From contig JANCIK010000007.1 in NCBI GenBank assembly GCA_028532985.1, forward strand, positions 1,054,001 through 1,118,000: a DNA stretch of 64,000 bases. The letters run 5' to 3'. Below the pieces are notes generated by a model. It saw only the letters and a list, made by a program, of their open reading frames with translations, was not told the origin of the DNA and made no database searches. The DNA is from Stropharia rugosoannulata. Lineage: Eukaryota; Basidiomycota; Agaricomycetes; Agaricales; Strophariaceae. This document shows, piece after piece, positions 42,515 to 54,685 of this stretch (position 1 is the first letter of the stretch; each line of letters begins with the position of its first letter). The translations under genes were made by a program, and so were the position numbers.

Positions 42515-43967
42515 ATTACCATGGAAGTCCTAGTCTGAAGACACGGTTTATTGGACAATTTCACTATGCAATCGTGAGTGATATCAAGGTAAAACGCCCT
42601 AATGCGATTAACAAGTCCATGCAGTATAGCACAGATACCCATTTCAGTTATGTATATCATCGCGTTGCCACCGCCTTGATCATTTAGACGCTTGCTCTAG
42701 CAACTTCTACGTAAGTCAGAGACCAAATGGCACTGTGTCATCAAACAAGCTCTAAAGCTTGAAGTATGACGTTTGAAGCTTTATCTTTATTAGACACTCC
42801 CTTGTTGTCAGAGCGTGACAGAATAGTGGCAGCTCACTCGCAAATCAAGTGCGAGCAATCAGGCTTGGTCTTGCAACAAAATGATTTTACACTAAGTTAC
42901 TTAGCGCCATCCAACTCGTATCCTCACTACTAGTCATTGAGAGTTGTCTGAGTTTTGGCTTTCCGTGGCATCATTTACAGAGCGATTTCTGCTTCTAACT
43001 TTCATCAATCGAGACGTATGTATTGCCAAATAACATTTCCTCACGACTGCGTATAGAACAAGGCACAGGACGTCTGATCGTCTGCCACGGCCCATCATCA
43101 ACGACTGACTGAGCTGGCATTGACAATGAATGACAAGGAGATCAGCGGGCTTTGTCCATGGATGGATCAGGAGGGCTGTCTTCGCTGCTGCTTTTAATTT
43201 TGTTGCTCGCTTCGCATGCGCATGATGTGCTGATGGAGCTGAAGATTGGCGGCGTAGCACGCGGTGCGTATGTATGTATGCACAGCAGAGGCGGTGATTG
43301 GAAATGCCTCAGTGCAGCAATGAGCATGATACGCAGAGTCCCCCCCGTGCTTCATCCTGAGCAGCTCGGGTGAGGGACCAACTCCACCGGTGTCAGGGCC
43401 ACATAGATAGCTTCGCTGCACGCCGAAAATAAACGGCGAACGGGCGGTTGGCGCCTGCGGACAGCACCCATCCCGTGGCCTAAAATAAAAGCGTGGAATT
43501 AGCGATAACGAGCGTCCCGGGAGGTCGAGTCAGTCGGTCAGAGTTGGTGATGATGAAGCAAGTGGAGAATGCGTGTATTATATGGTACATGAGTTGTGGA
43601 AGATCCTGATGCTACGAAAGAATGAATGAATGACACAATGCACAAAAAAGCCTAAGTAAAAACAAAGAATGGGCAACCGGATTGCATAGACATGCAAGGG
43701 AGGGTATTCTTGGGTATGGATAGGTAGGTTAGGTGAGGGAGGGACCGGAAGGAGTGTTCAGTATGGGACATGGTTTTAGTGGCAGGCGGTGAGATGCGGT
43801 AGGAGGGAGATGTGCCATTGGCGCCGTGCTGCCTGGGCGCTTCATGGTAGGGTCCAGGTCGAGTGTCAAAGATTCGGCGTCTATAATGCCCCAGCATATA
43901 CGCGCCTCTTTAAATGAGTAGCGTTCTGCTGCGAGCCTCGCCGGCAAATGAGGGTCTAGACCCATGT
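42515..43967. other. Intergenic
   Basis: No supported gene. Short ORFs on both strands near 42,934-43,421 overlap each other and show no family pattern. The region holds both neighbours' 3' ends. Confidence 0.4.
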
Positions 43968-45177
43968 TTAGCATATGATACATCTGCAGCAACCTGCATC
44001 GTCGTCGATAGCATTATGTTCGTTAGTCGCAGCGGCGTCTGCGCAACAGGAGTGCGTTAGCAATCTTTTGGACTGTAGTCGGGCAACGACGCACCATCGG
44101 GGACCCGCTTCTTTTTCTTCTTGATGGCATCTCCCTCGCCCGGAGGGGGATACGGGCGAATGGACAGATGCATGATTGTTGGTGTCGGACCGGTTTTGGA
44201 CGGTGACGATGGTCGCTGGTGTGGAGTGAAGGTCGGTAGCTTAAGGTCTATTTTAGAAGAGAAAAATATTGGCCGTCAGCAAACTAGACCGGTTTTCGAT
44301 GGGAACGGGAGGAGGGGACCACGAAGATGTGATGCAGAATGCCGCTAAGACGGTCTTGCCAATCAAGCCGAGGGCGCATGTGATGTAAAATTATTGTTCG
44401 GGCATTTTGTCGGGTTGTGGGGAAAGAGACAACGATATACGGCATAAGAGAAAAACTCACAATTTAGACTCTCGTCGTCCTGCAGCATCCTCCCAAGGTA
44501 CAGGACTCGAAGATATGATGGTGCTGGCGGGCGGTCATCCTGCCAATCTGTGTCATTTCACAGACCCGGACATCATGGGGAGTGACAGATGGAGATGTCT
44601 GTTAGACTGTGCAGTGCTCTAAGGGAAAATGAAACGGACCTGCCGGCCACGAGTTCCAGACGAGCTCCTTGACCCTCCCAATGGATGTATTAGGCTCGAA
44701 AGACATTGTCCGACGTTTCCCGGATATGAGCAAAAAAGTGAGGTATGTCTGAGGCATCTGGGGCACGGGGTCGTTCATAGACAGTTCCGGAAGTGGAGTT
44801 GTTTCTGGAGTTTCCTTGGAGTCCTGCTGGTCCTCTGTCGCTATGGCTAGCACGGGGAGAGAGTGGCTGTCGGAGGGGGTGGTGGTGGCAGGTTGAGAAA
44901 GGGTGGGAAGGGTAATGAGAGGGTTTACGGGATCGTGTGACGCCGTATGCGGCGCGCGTTGTTCGTCATCGTGCCCAACGCGTGTGAATGATGACCTAGA
45001 CGAGGCTGCGACAAGATCTTGGGATGTCCGCGCTGCTGTGCATGGGGCGGACAGAGCATCCTGCTGGGCAGCGCCGCCGCCGTCAGCACAGGGCGAGTCG
45101 GAAACGCAGATGGCGGGGAGGTTGGTGGAGGACATTGTGTCCGCCGTCGGCGTCGCTGTTGTGTGCGACGGGGTCAA
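43968..45177 (-). CDS. Membrane-anchored ubiquitin-fold protein (UBL3/MUB type)
   Basis: On the - strand, starting at ATG 45177 (or 45135, MSSTNLPAIC). The first 120 residues are disordered and S/T/P-rich. A ubiquitin-like domain follows: QTYLTFLLISGKRRTMSFEPNTSIGRVKELVWNSWPA, spliced to DWQDDRPPAPSYLRVLYLGRMLQDDESLN, then, after another intron, PTPTIMHLSIRPYPPP. A lysine run (KKKKKKR-like) and the C-terminus GCCRCIIC complete the gene; TAA at 43968-43970. The ending gives a CaaX-type prenylation site (CIIC) with extra cysteines for palmitoylation, exactly as in UBL3/MUB proteins, which recruit ubiquitin enzymes to membranes. Exon phases all agree. Confidence 0.85.
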
Positions 45178-46450
45178 GGACGGGAGAGCAAGGGCGATTG
45201 TGAGCCAAGAAGATGGGAGAAAGAAAGGAAGAGTAAATCTGGATGCGACTTGGGATTTATATATAGTCCTGATATAGAAATAGTACAGACAAATTGCTGC
45301 TTGCCACCCTATCCTTTACATTATGCTGGGCCAAGGCATACCCATTTCTCTGGTTGCCTGACAGCTGACTTGGGTCTGATGTATCTCAGTAGATCATTGC
45401 AGAAACCTAGACGGCCGCAAAGGCCTTGAGATACGAGGCGTCCTCAATATTGTTCTCACGTGGACTTGCTATTGATAGGATTCTGAGTCGGAGAAGGGCC
45501 ACTGTCTGTCATATGTTCTCTGCTTCTGCAAATTCGCCATTTCTCGTTGGCTACAGACTCGCAAGGCACAAGTCGAACAGAGAAAGAGCCGGTCGCCAAC
45601 GCATGCCCAAGCCCTTCGTTCTAGACTTCACATTTCTTATATTCCTTCTGTATAATGAGCTACATAATGTATGTCTCGCATTGCCGGACAGGACATGAGA
45701 ACACATTCTATCGCATATTTTAAGAAACGCAGCAAGTCCCCATGATGCCGTACATATCGAAAGCCCAACGTACAAAATGCGGCTGATCTACTGCTCCCTG
45801 ACAGAGCGTGCGAGGCGACCTGCTCTTCTCGGCTTCCCGCTACTGGTGCGTTTCTCGTATGGCAACAATCAGACCAGGATTTTCACCAATGTAGAGTATG
45901 CGCAAAATGGTACACGCTGTGACACCGAGCAGTACGTCATTAAGCGCGCAATGGGATTCTCTGTGTGCATAAGGCGGAGTCAGATGCAGATCGATGCGGC
46001 TAGGTGAATGGGTGCTCGAGACGATTGAATTCAAGAAGGCTCTAGGCCCAAATGGGGCGCTGAACGTCCAGCGACCTAAACCTTTTGCGACAATCCCGAA
46101 GGTGGTTAACAAAACAATTTCACATGACGCTGGTCATGCTGGGTGTCGACTGGAAATTCCAATGAAAGATAAGTTGCGCTCCACATCCACATCTATAATA
46201 ATACAAGTCGAGCAGACTCTGACGTTAGCGCAGACTCGTTGCACTCATTCAATGATGCTTCATTCAGACTCGGGAATTGTGGCACGCACGCGGCACCCGG
46301 ACGGAGCAGGAGATCAGCATTAAAAACTGTAACCCCTTGAGACAGAACCCATGAGTAGGGCCTATCGACCAGAACGCCGTAGCATAGCAAGCACTACTCT
46401 CCGAGCACCTATGGATGGCCCCGTGTACACGCTCTGAATTGTCAGGGCTG
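45178..46450. other. Intergenic
   Basis: No supported gene. Several short ORFs without recognisable features. Probable upstream region of the ubiquitin-fold gene and 3' region of the P450 gene. Confidence 0.4.
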
Positions 46451-48891
46451 TCATTCACACGATAGCCCATTACGGCAACCGTCCAACTTAAATAGCCACC
46501 CAGCCAATGGGCGCCCGTGCCACATATCATGTATTCCTATCCCGCCTGCGCAGCATCCGCTGCACGGTGCACGGTGTCCACAAATAGTCTGGGCTTGCAC
46601 AGTCGTCCTCAAATACCGCTCTCCTGCTCCCATCCACTGCGACCCGTCACCCGCTCCCAGAGGGGCCCCACCGCCTGGGACCGGGTTGCCAGTAGTCGCC
46701 TTAATGCACCCCATAGCGCTACCGGCCACCCACGCCACTGCAAGATCCTTGTTCCTGCACTTGAAATCGACCTCGAAGTTCTCTGGGTAGCTAAAGACAA
46801 CACGTCCAATCGTTCCTCCACCATAAAAAAGCAATATAAGCGTGAACACGCACCTGATTAAACCGTCGACGTAGACCGGGTCCACGGGCTTCTCTCCCCC
46901 CTGTGCCGACTTGGCCTGGCAGATCGTCGTCGCCGCCATGAGCCCGGATATGATGAGGAACAAGCTGTTGTCCGCTACGTAGCGCCCGGGACATTCGCTG
47001 CAGAGGCGGCGGTGAGCGTTTAGTGGGTAACATCTGAATCCCGAAGAGGTCTCTTACCGCCTCGCGAACCCGAACGCGTAGGTGTAGGGATCCACGGCGC
47101 ACTTGGCGGGGTCTTCCACGAGGAACCGCTCCGGGGCGAACTCTTCAGGTGGGATGCCGCTCTTGTCGTCCCGTGATATAGCCCTGCACATGCAGGTTAA
47201 GTATTTTATGAATGCGCCGAGGGCTCACTGGAATGCCCCTTACCATACATTCGTGATTACTGTAGTCTTCGCAGGGATGAAATACCCTAATCCACATCTG
47301 TTAGTACAGCACTTCAATGCGGCAGCGGTACTCCTCGTACCATTGTAGAAGTCGTCATTGCTCGTGCTCCTCCCCACCCCAACAGGCGCTACTGGGTTCC
47401 AGCGCAGGGCTTCTTTGATTGCGGCGCAGACGTAGGGCAGGTTCGGGCGGTCCGCGACTGTGGGGAGCCGCTGGGAACCGACGACGGTGTCGATTTCTGC
47501 CTGTATTTTCTTCTGGACCTCCGGGAAAATGGCCATGGCGTGCATGAACACCAGAGAAACGCCATACGTCTATGCACGACAAAGGATTAATGAGCGCGTG
47601 TACACATCATCAATGTGCTGCCCTCTCACAGTTTCAGCGCCGGCTAGTTTGTAAGTGCAATCAGCGGGGAGTGCATAGGGCAGGGATATTTTTTTTTCTA
47701 GTACTCACGGGCGTATAAAGAACCTGAAGCCCATTTTAATGAAAGCTCCGTCTCAGCATCTACGCCTCCAATCTCCGTCTCGTGGACGTCAAGGAATTGA
47801 GAAGTACACGATGGCTGCCCGATACCGCGCCTTCTTTGATCCTGCACAAAGTCGAATGGCTTATTTATCGTAGTTAGTGCTAGCTCTTTTCCTCTTTTTG
47901 CGACTTTTTGAAACGGCACCCATGACGGGAGGTATCTCACTATGGAAATGTTTTGTAGGAGAGCAAAAAAAAGGGGGGAAACTAGACGCACGAGCTGGGA
48001 TCAAGTCTACTAGAAAGGCTCCTGGCATGATGGCTTCTCCGACTAGCTTCATGAGCTCGTCGTTGACCTTTAAGAACTGGGGAAAATACTGAACAGCTGC
48101 CATCACACGGTGTTGTTAAGAGTAAGTGACGTACCATATGCACAGGGGTTGTAGCCGGGATACCGTACACGGTGGACATGATAATCCGTCCTGCAGTTCT
48201 GTGACAGAGTCGTTACAGCACATTCAAGCCCTTTTTATGAAATACAACATACAGCCTTGTCTGATTCTCAAAGTCGCTTGGATTCTGTAGGACCGCGTCG
48301 AGGAATAAGGCGACGGCATCCTCTTGCGCGCGTATGTACATTTTGCAGTTATCTGGGCCCATGGCTATGTGGTATAGCTTTCGATGGTGTCTGAGCTCGG
48401 ACCCATAGTCATGTAAAGGTATGCTCTGCGATTGGATGGCAGAAGGGATAAGGATTCAGAGAGGTAGACGTCGTCAGACTGTAACTCACCTTTCCTATGT
48501 CCATCAACTCTCCGACCATCACTAATCTCGGCCTGTTTGAATAATTGGTAGCGCGCTTTACTAGCAGATTGTTTGCTGCTTCGATCGTGTTTATAATCAA
48601 TAAGCGATTTCCGAGGCCCTCGACGTATATCAGGTCGCCTGTGAATGACCTTGTTGGGGCGTTCGATGACAAGGAGGAAAAGACGAACGTACCGTATGAC
48701 TGCTTCCACTGGAGAAAGGTTCGCCACATGTAGTGTTTGGGGATGTCGAGGACATTTCCTATGAGCGGGAGCTTGGGTGGACCAGGTGGGTGAGGGAAGC
48801 CCTTGGAGCGGGCGTGGAACTGTCGTCGACCCTGCCAAATGAACGCGAGAACGGCCAGTAGCAGCGTGGGCAGAAGAACAGTGAGTGCGGC
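46451..48891 (-). CDS. Cytochrome P450 monooxygenase
   Basis: A multi-exon - strand gene starting at ATG 48891 (MAALTVLLPTLLLAVLAFIW, a membrane anchor of the endoplasmic reticulum). Then: GFPHPPGPPKLPLIGNVLDIP, the proline-rich hinge; I-helix AGAETTYG; K-helix EALR in IKEALRWNPVAPVGV; PERF in FAPERFL; and the haem loop with ECPGRYVADNSL carrying the ligand cysteine. All key motifs are present, so a working haem-thiolate enzyme is likely. The general look is that of basidiomycete CYP families such as CYP5144-type; I cannot name the substrate. After the last intron (near 46,795-46,855) the frame runs on to 46451, giving an unusual tail after the typical FKC...KD end; the true stop may be misplaced. 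Confidence 0.83.
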
Positions 48892-49412
48892 CATAGTGAG
48901 CCTCAAGGTGAAAGGGGCGGGGGCAGCTATGTAGGCTGTATGAACTAATGGCGATGATAAGTAGAGTGAAAGCAGATGCCAAGTGGACGCTGGGAACGGC
49001 GAAGATGGGCAGGGACGACATAGGGCTTCTTTGCTTGCCGAATCCCGCTAGGATACACACGATGTCAAAATAATAGTTCATTGTGGGCAGTCTGTAGGCG
49101 GATACGAGACTGATACGAGTCTCCTGTGTGTTGATTGAAATGCTTTCATGGAGAGAAGAGGCTCGACTCCATTTGGATACACTTTATGCGGATAGCCAGT
49201 CCCATATACGGGCGCAAGCCAAATGTTACTATAAATAGACGATTGGCGGCAAATCACCACGTTAATAGGACTCTTTAAAAGAATGAACCTGATGCAAATG
49301 CGCAGCCTCGGTGTTTCGGAATACGAGTACAGTAGTCAGTCTAATAGTGATGTCATTTGATGCCCTGTAGGGTTAGGGATGCCTAATCCAGAAACGCGAT
49401 TGCTGCTTTCGG
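48892..49412. other. Intergenic
   Basis: Promoter region of the P450 gene on the - strand and upstream flank of the first copy of the unrecognised repeat. No gene supported. Confidence 0.4.
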
Positions 49413-50350
49413 ATAATGGTGGGCTGACAACAGATCGCGCACGGACGCGGAAAAACAAACACAGACAAGCCTGCGAGGAATATATAAAGCCTACACCCCG
49501 CTCTTTCTTCTACCAGCGCTCCTTGTCTTCGTCCCATCATCTCATTCTTACTCGTACATTATATGAGAAGGAGACTAGCGCCCTCGCCCAGGCCAATCAT
49601 CATGCTCAGTACGTCTTATCCAATTCCGCCTAAACAAATTCTAACAGCCCTGGATTGATACAGCCCCCGCCCAAGGCCCTCGTCCTCGCACACGCCATAT
49701 CGCGACCTCGCTCAAAGGCGTCTATCATCCATCGTCAGCCCACTACAACATCATCTACTGACAGACATCCCGCCTATGCAGACGAGCTACCCCGTCACGG
49801 ACCAGTCTCTAAGCATGCCCCACACACCAGTCACGCACTTACGGGTTCTCTAAAGACCGTAGCTGCGGCGAAAAGACCGGCGGGCACGAATGTGCCAAAT
49901 CGTCGGTGGGGGCGCAGATAACTAAATCCATTTCACGTAGTACCGACAGACCGGCACAGTGTGCTAGGTCATCGGTGCCTCTTGGGTGGCACTCCCAGCG
50001 TGTTGTCGCAACCTCCTCAGGAGATTGGTACTGGACAAGCGTGATGTTCCGGGGCTTGGCAGTGGCCTCGTAAGGTCCCTGTCCGGTCTTTGTTCATCAG
50101 GGGGTGAGTGCATGCTTGGGACTCGCTTTCGTGACGGGCCTCGTCAGGCGAGCGACGTCTGCAGCAGGGTATGTCATTTTTTCAATCCTGTGTCGCAATT
50201 GTTCATATTTTTCATAGTTCAAGCTTCGCATCATTGGAAGGTTTACCATGCGTAGTAACAAATCAATTCTTTCATTTTATTTCATTTGCGCTAATATTCT
50301 TTCAGTTCCTACTATTGCTGGTGCAATTAACACGAGTACAGAGACCGGTT
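49413..50350 (+). repeat. Unrecognised repeat family, copy A
   Basis: This stretch lines up along most of its length with 52389-53330 in the same orientation, with many substitutions and short gaps. Shared landmarks are a TATA box (49481-49488, TATATAAA), a CGATCGCGC-like or GATCGCGCACGGAC segment just upstream of it, a GGGGGTGAGTG segment, GCGACGTCTGCAG, and GGAAG-TTTACCA-GCGTAG. Matching GT and AG sites suggest a transcribed, spliced unit. ORFs are short and not conserved between copies, so a non-coding or decayed unit is more likely than a protein gene. Confidence 0.6.
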
Positions 50351-52388
50351 TAGTTTTCTTATTTTCTGCTTACTGACGATGTCTTTACAGCCTCTTCCGT
50401 TTAGCCTCTCCTTCTAGAGGGACCATCACTGGTCTAACCTGCGTCCAGCTTTCTCAAATATCACACATCTCCATCGCCTGTGCGAACTACTTGTCGAGCT
50501 CTGCATTGCCAATCACATATGTGAGTTAATCTAATGCAAGTGTCTAACTCTAACTAACCTTCCAACGAAGCCTCACTTCGCGCCTTTTCACGGTCAATAG
50601 CTTGTCTGCACGACATATTCCACCTGTGCCTTCCCGAGTTGTGACCCGAACCAGCCATTCTGGTACGTTTGATTAAAATTAGTAGCTCGATATCTCATTA
50701 TAGCAGGCCGTGACTAGATCCCCACTTCTGTTTCTTTATTCTTCTTTCTTTTATTCTCTTTAACCTTTTCTTAGTCGTTTCTACTTCACAATCAAACCGT
50801 AAACAACGTAAACATATACCCCCAAAATTCAGTTCTTCCCTCTTTCTTTTCGTTGATGTGTTTCTCCATATAACATTTTCTTTCTTATTTTCTTCTCTAC
50901 TTTCTTCGACATTTCCTCCATCACCATTTAACAATCAGTCAGACAAATAAAAACTTATATCCCTAGATTTCAAATATTCTTTTCCATATTCTTTTATGTA
51001 TGTGATAGTATGTAGACCGAAACAATCATATCCATTTTGAAGCTGAGAGACTGTACCATAGTTCGTATTTTAAAGCCTAGTTAGTCTTACTGTACTAGTA
51101 GGTTCTCCATTGTTGACTGCTTAATCGAGGTCGCTGGCAACAAAAGTATGAGCAGAAGTCCATCCGAGTTGTGTGTATGGATACAGGTTAGCAGTGCCCT
51201 GACTGACGCATAAGTTTCTCTTCGACCAGTTCATTACATTCGGACAAGGTAGACGGTAAAAATAGATAGTAATCGATTGAAGGGGAAGGTTATCATAACC
51301 ATATCATTTCCCTATTTTATTTGATAAGACAAGCGCGCTCCGGCTGTACAGGCCGACAGGGGAGAGGGAGAGGATCCTTGTGTGTGTAGAGACACCACGC
51401 GGATCTAGCAAGCAGAGCGGACCACGAAACTCGGTGGGGTTGTGGGCTGGCGTGAAGGCATGCCGAGGCGTGGGAAGTGGCCTGAGACGGCAGCTGATCG
51501 GGATCGAGCACGCATCCGCAGACGCAATCAACGCGTCAGGAAGCCGATGGCGCGCAAGGACGCCAGCACCTGGGCGCATGGAGACCGGAGGGACGAATGC
51601 CGAAGCCGCGTGCCCACTTGGCTGCACCAGGCGCCAAAGAGAGATGAAAAGGAGTGGGTGGGTGGGTGAAAGAAAAGAGACGAGGCGCTCACGGACCCAG
51701 GGGAGGGCCTCGTAGTAAGGATGAGAGAGCGAGCTCACAGCCCACTCCTGGGTGAAGCGCTTCTGTGATGGGCCCTCTACCTGCGCTCCTGGTCTTATCC
51801 TCAGATCAGGCGGACACGCCTGATCACGGAGGCAGTGACAATTGCATACATTATGCACAAGCCGTCATACGTCTTTCCAATTATTGGAGGACGCAAAGTT
51901 GAGTATCTTTATGCGAACTTGGAGGCCTTCGAGCTTGGTCTAAAAGAAAAACATATCAAGGCGATTGAGGACAAATCACGAGTGCGTCGCATCGCTTGCC
52001 ATACCAGTCTCTGTGTTTATGACTCAACCGTCCCTTTTAGGGAGATAGCACTGACTGCAGCCGGACACACATACAGGGCCCTGCTGCGCCCACTGCAAAC
52101 ACTAGTGGGCTCTGAAATAAGATGCGAAGCCTAATGCACATGCTCTTTCTATCGTTGCTGATATCATTAAATGGGCACCCTAGCAAAACCTGACATCTTT
52201 CGGTATCTGTGTACCAGCCTTGCACCGCATAAATAACTATATTTGGTTTGCCATCAAATATGCAGTCAAACTGGATAACTGAAAAGGTTTGATACATTTA
52301 GTTGGTGTCTATATCAGTAACAAGACCGGCTGCGGTGACGTCGTAATACACGGACATATTGCCTAAACGAGCTCTAGGGTTACCATAT
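50351..52388. other. Intergenic between repeat copies
   Basis: AT-rich, pyrimidine-rich near 50,700-50,940. The - strand ORF 51304-51858 and the + strand ORF 51380-51715 overlap and neither shows a family pattern. No supported gene. Confidence 0.4.
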
Positions 52389-54091
52389 TTGGATGATGGT
52401 AGGCTGACAGCGATCGCGCACGGACTCGGAAAACAAACACATACAAGCCTAGGAGGATTATAAAAAGCCTGCCTCCTGCGATATCCTCCCCCAGAGCCCT
52501 TTGTCTTCTTCCCTCACCATCCCACTCCCCTAAATCGTCTAGCAGACATCAGGGAAGAAAACTAGCGCCCACGCCAATGGCCATCATCATACAGCGGTAC
52601 GCCTTATCCCTATCCCGCCTAAGCAGATGATATCAACTGCAACAGATACAACCTCGCCCAAGGCCCTTATCCTCGAGCACACTCTCCGCTCAAGACGTTC
52701 ATCACACCACGCCCATGTCAGCCTTCGACATTGATTAACCGCGTCGTCAGTCCAAGCGATGCGATATCTACTGACAGACACCCCGCCCAAGCAGACGAGA
52801 ACCCCACGCGGACGAGTCCCCATGCATGCCCCATAATCAGTCAACGCAGGACCATGCTCTAATGTAGACCGTGCCTGTCGCGATGTAAAGGAGCAGTAGA
52901 TTGACCCGCACATTGTGCCTGGTCATCTGCCCTTCACCGAGTGGCACTCCCAAGCGTATGCCGCAACCTCTTCGAGAGATTGGAACGAGGCAGCGTGGTA
53001 GTCGGGTTCTGGGGGGTGGCTTCGTAAAGGCACCTTTCAGTTTCTTCCTACCGGGGGGTGAGTGTGCTGGGGATTGGTTCTCGTGGTGACTCTCGTCAGG
53101 CGCGCGACGTCTGCAGCTAGGTAAGTCGTCTTGCAATTCATCTCGCCTTTGCTTACTTTACGTGCAGATGCTCCTTGGTCCAGGAAGATTTACCACACGT
53201 AGCGAGGTCATTTTTTACTTGGCTTCATCTATACTAATCCTCTCAACAGTTCCTTGTCACCTCCTTGGGTGCTCATCACACGTAGAGAGACTGGTTCAAC
53301 CTCTTTATCGTTCTGTCGCTGACGCTTTACCTGACAGGCGCTTTCGTATATTCAGCGCTCATCTTTCTCATGCATCGCATCCGTCCATCACTCGAGATTC
53401 CACAAACTAAACGTCGAGTTGCTGATCACTTGTAAGTTCCGCCTAATGCAAGTAAAAAATATTCGGTGACTGATTCATTATGTAGGTTCGCTGCGTGCCA
53501 CCTCTCCTTCTATTGCGCTCAACAAGTATTCGACATCGTCGACCTACGCATCCAAATTCAGGTCAAAATAAATCTGACGCCGCGCGCCTATTCAATTTAT
53601 TTTACGGCTGACAGTCACGAGTTTTCTGGTGTGTGTTGTGTCTACAGCGCATGGCTAACGTAGCTAACCATCAAGTCAGTCGCTTTGCTGTGCATATCTC
53701 TGTTCTCTTTTTTCTCTTCTTTTCAGTTTCTCTTATATGTTTCACAGGATTACACTTCAATTTTTATTATCATAATATCAACTTCTTTTTACGGTTCTCG
53801 TATTGGCTTTAATTTATTTGTAGTATGCGCGTCACTATTAATTTTTGAATGGCATTCAAACCAAATTGAAATCGAAATACATGGCCTACGACTTCAAGAT
53901 TTTGTCCACAGACTCTTGTTGGCTTGCAGGTAATCGAACAGGCAGTGCATTCCAGTAACGGGTCCTTTGTAATTGCGGCTTCAGATCCGTCTGCATACTT
54001 GCTCTGAATGAACCCAAGCATAGCCACATACCGAGTCTGTATCCCAAATTTCTGAAGGATTTTCTCGTATTCGTCCTGCGACACACAGTTA
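52389..54091 (+). repeat. Unrecognised repeat family, copy B
   Basis: Its first half resembles copy A (49413-50350). From 53111 to 54091 it matches 62979-64000 in inverted orientation with high similarity, up to a shared end at AACTGTGTGTC. A TATA-like ATTATAAAA lies near 52,457. The 3' end carries a piece of the NmrA-like gene. Because copy C reaches the window edge at CTGCAG, the true inverted repeat is probably longer than the 1 kb seen. Confidence 0.75.
53886..54086 (-). pseudogene. Fragment of NmrA-like gene (last exon), frameshifted
   Basis: On the - strand it reads SQDEYEKILQKFGIQTRYVAMLGFIQSKYADGSEAAITKDP, very close to the last exon of the gene at 62235. An 8-base deletion straight after this (GACCC-GTTACTGG against GACCCCGAAGTCATTACTGG) shifts the frame. 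The nucleotide match continues to the equivalent of the stop codon. No upstream exons are present; the match ends at 54091. Confidence 0.8.
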
Positions 54092-54685
54092 TTACAATAC
54101 AGAGATCACAGGGAAGGCCTCCTGCACATACATAAGATCGTTGGACTACACTCTGTTTTTATCCGTTTCTTTCGTATCATTTTTCTTCCTTTACCTTTTC
54201 TCTGAAATGGTTTCGACTTTTATAACTGAATCACCCAAGCATTCTTTTCTTGAATCTTCTTTGCGATAACGTGCGTTGATTGAAGACTTGTCATCGCGAA
54301 TCTCAATGCAGAGTAGAGACCTTCTGTCCTAGTAGATTGCATAAAATATAAGTACCTTGAATGGTGTATTCAACGTACCAGAAGTAATTTTGCTGAGTTG
54401 GCAACTGTCTCTGAACATGTACGATCAGGCACGATCTCTTCTACCAGGATGGACAAATAAGTGCTATTTCAGGTACTGTACTATTTAACTACGAACAATC
54501 TAAAGGTATAACGCACGCAGCTGCAGCAGCAGCAGCGCCAGTGGTATAAATAAAACGTCGCGATCAACCTGGATTACGCGGTGGCACCATTTGACAACAG
54601 GGGGTACTAGACTGATACAGGGGACGAAAAGAAGGTGGGGGAGTGCTGTATTCGATCGCGACTTGGATAAATAGAAATATTGTGG
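54092..54685. other. Intergenic
   Basis: No gene seen. A short GCAGCAGCAGC run lies near 54,523. Downstream flank of the glycosidase gene. Confidence 0.4.

Noticed and set aside
51304..51858. 184-codon - strand ORF and overlapping + strand ORFs
   Set aside because: They overlap each other, have no recognisable domain, and lack convincing context.
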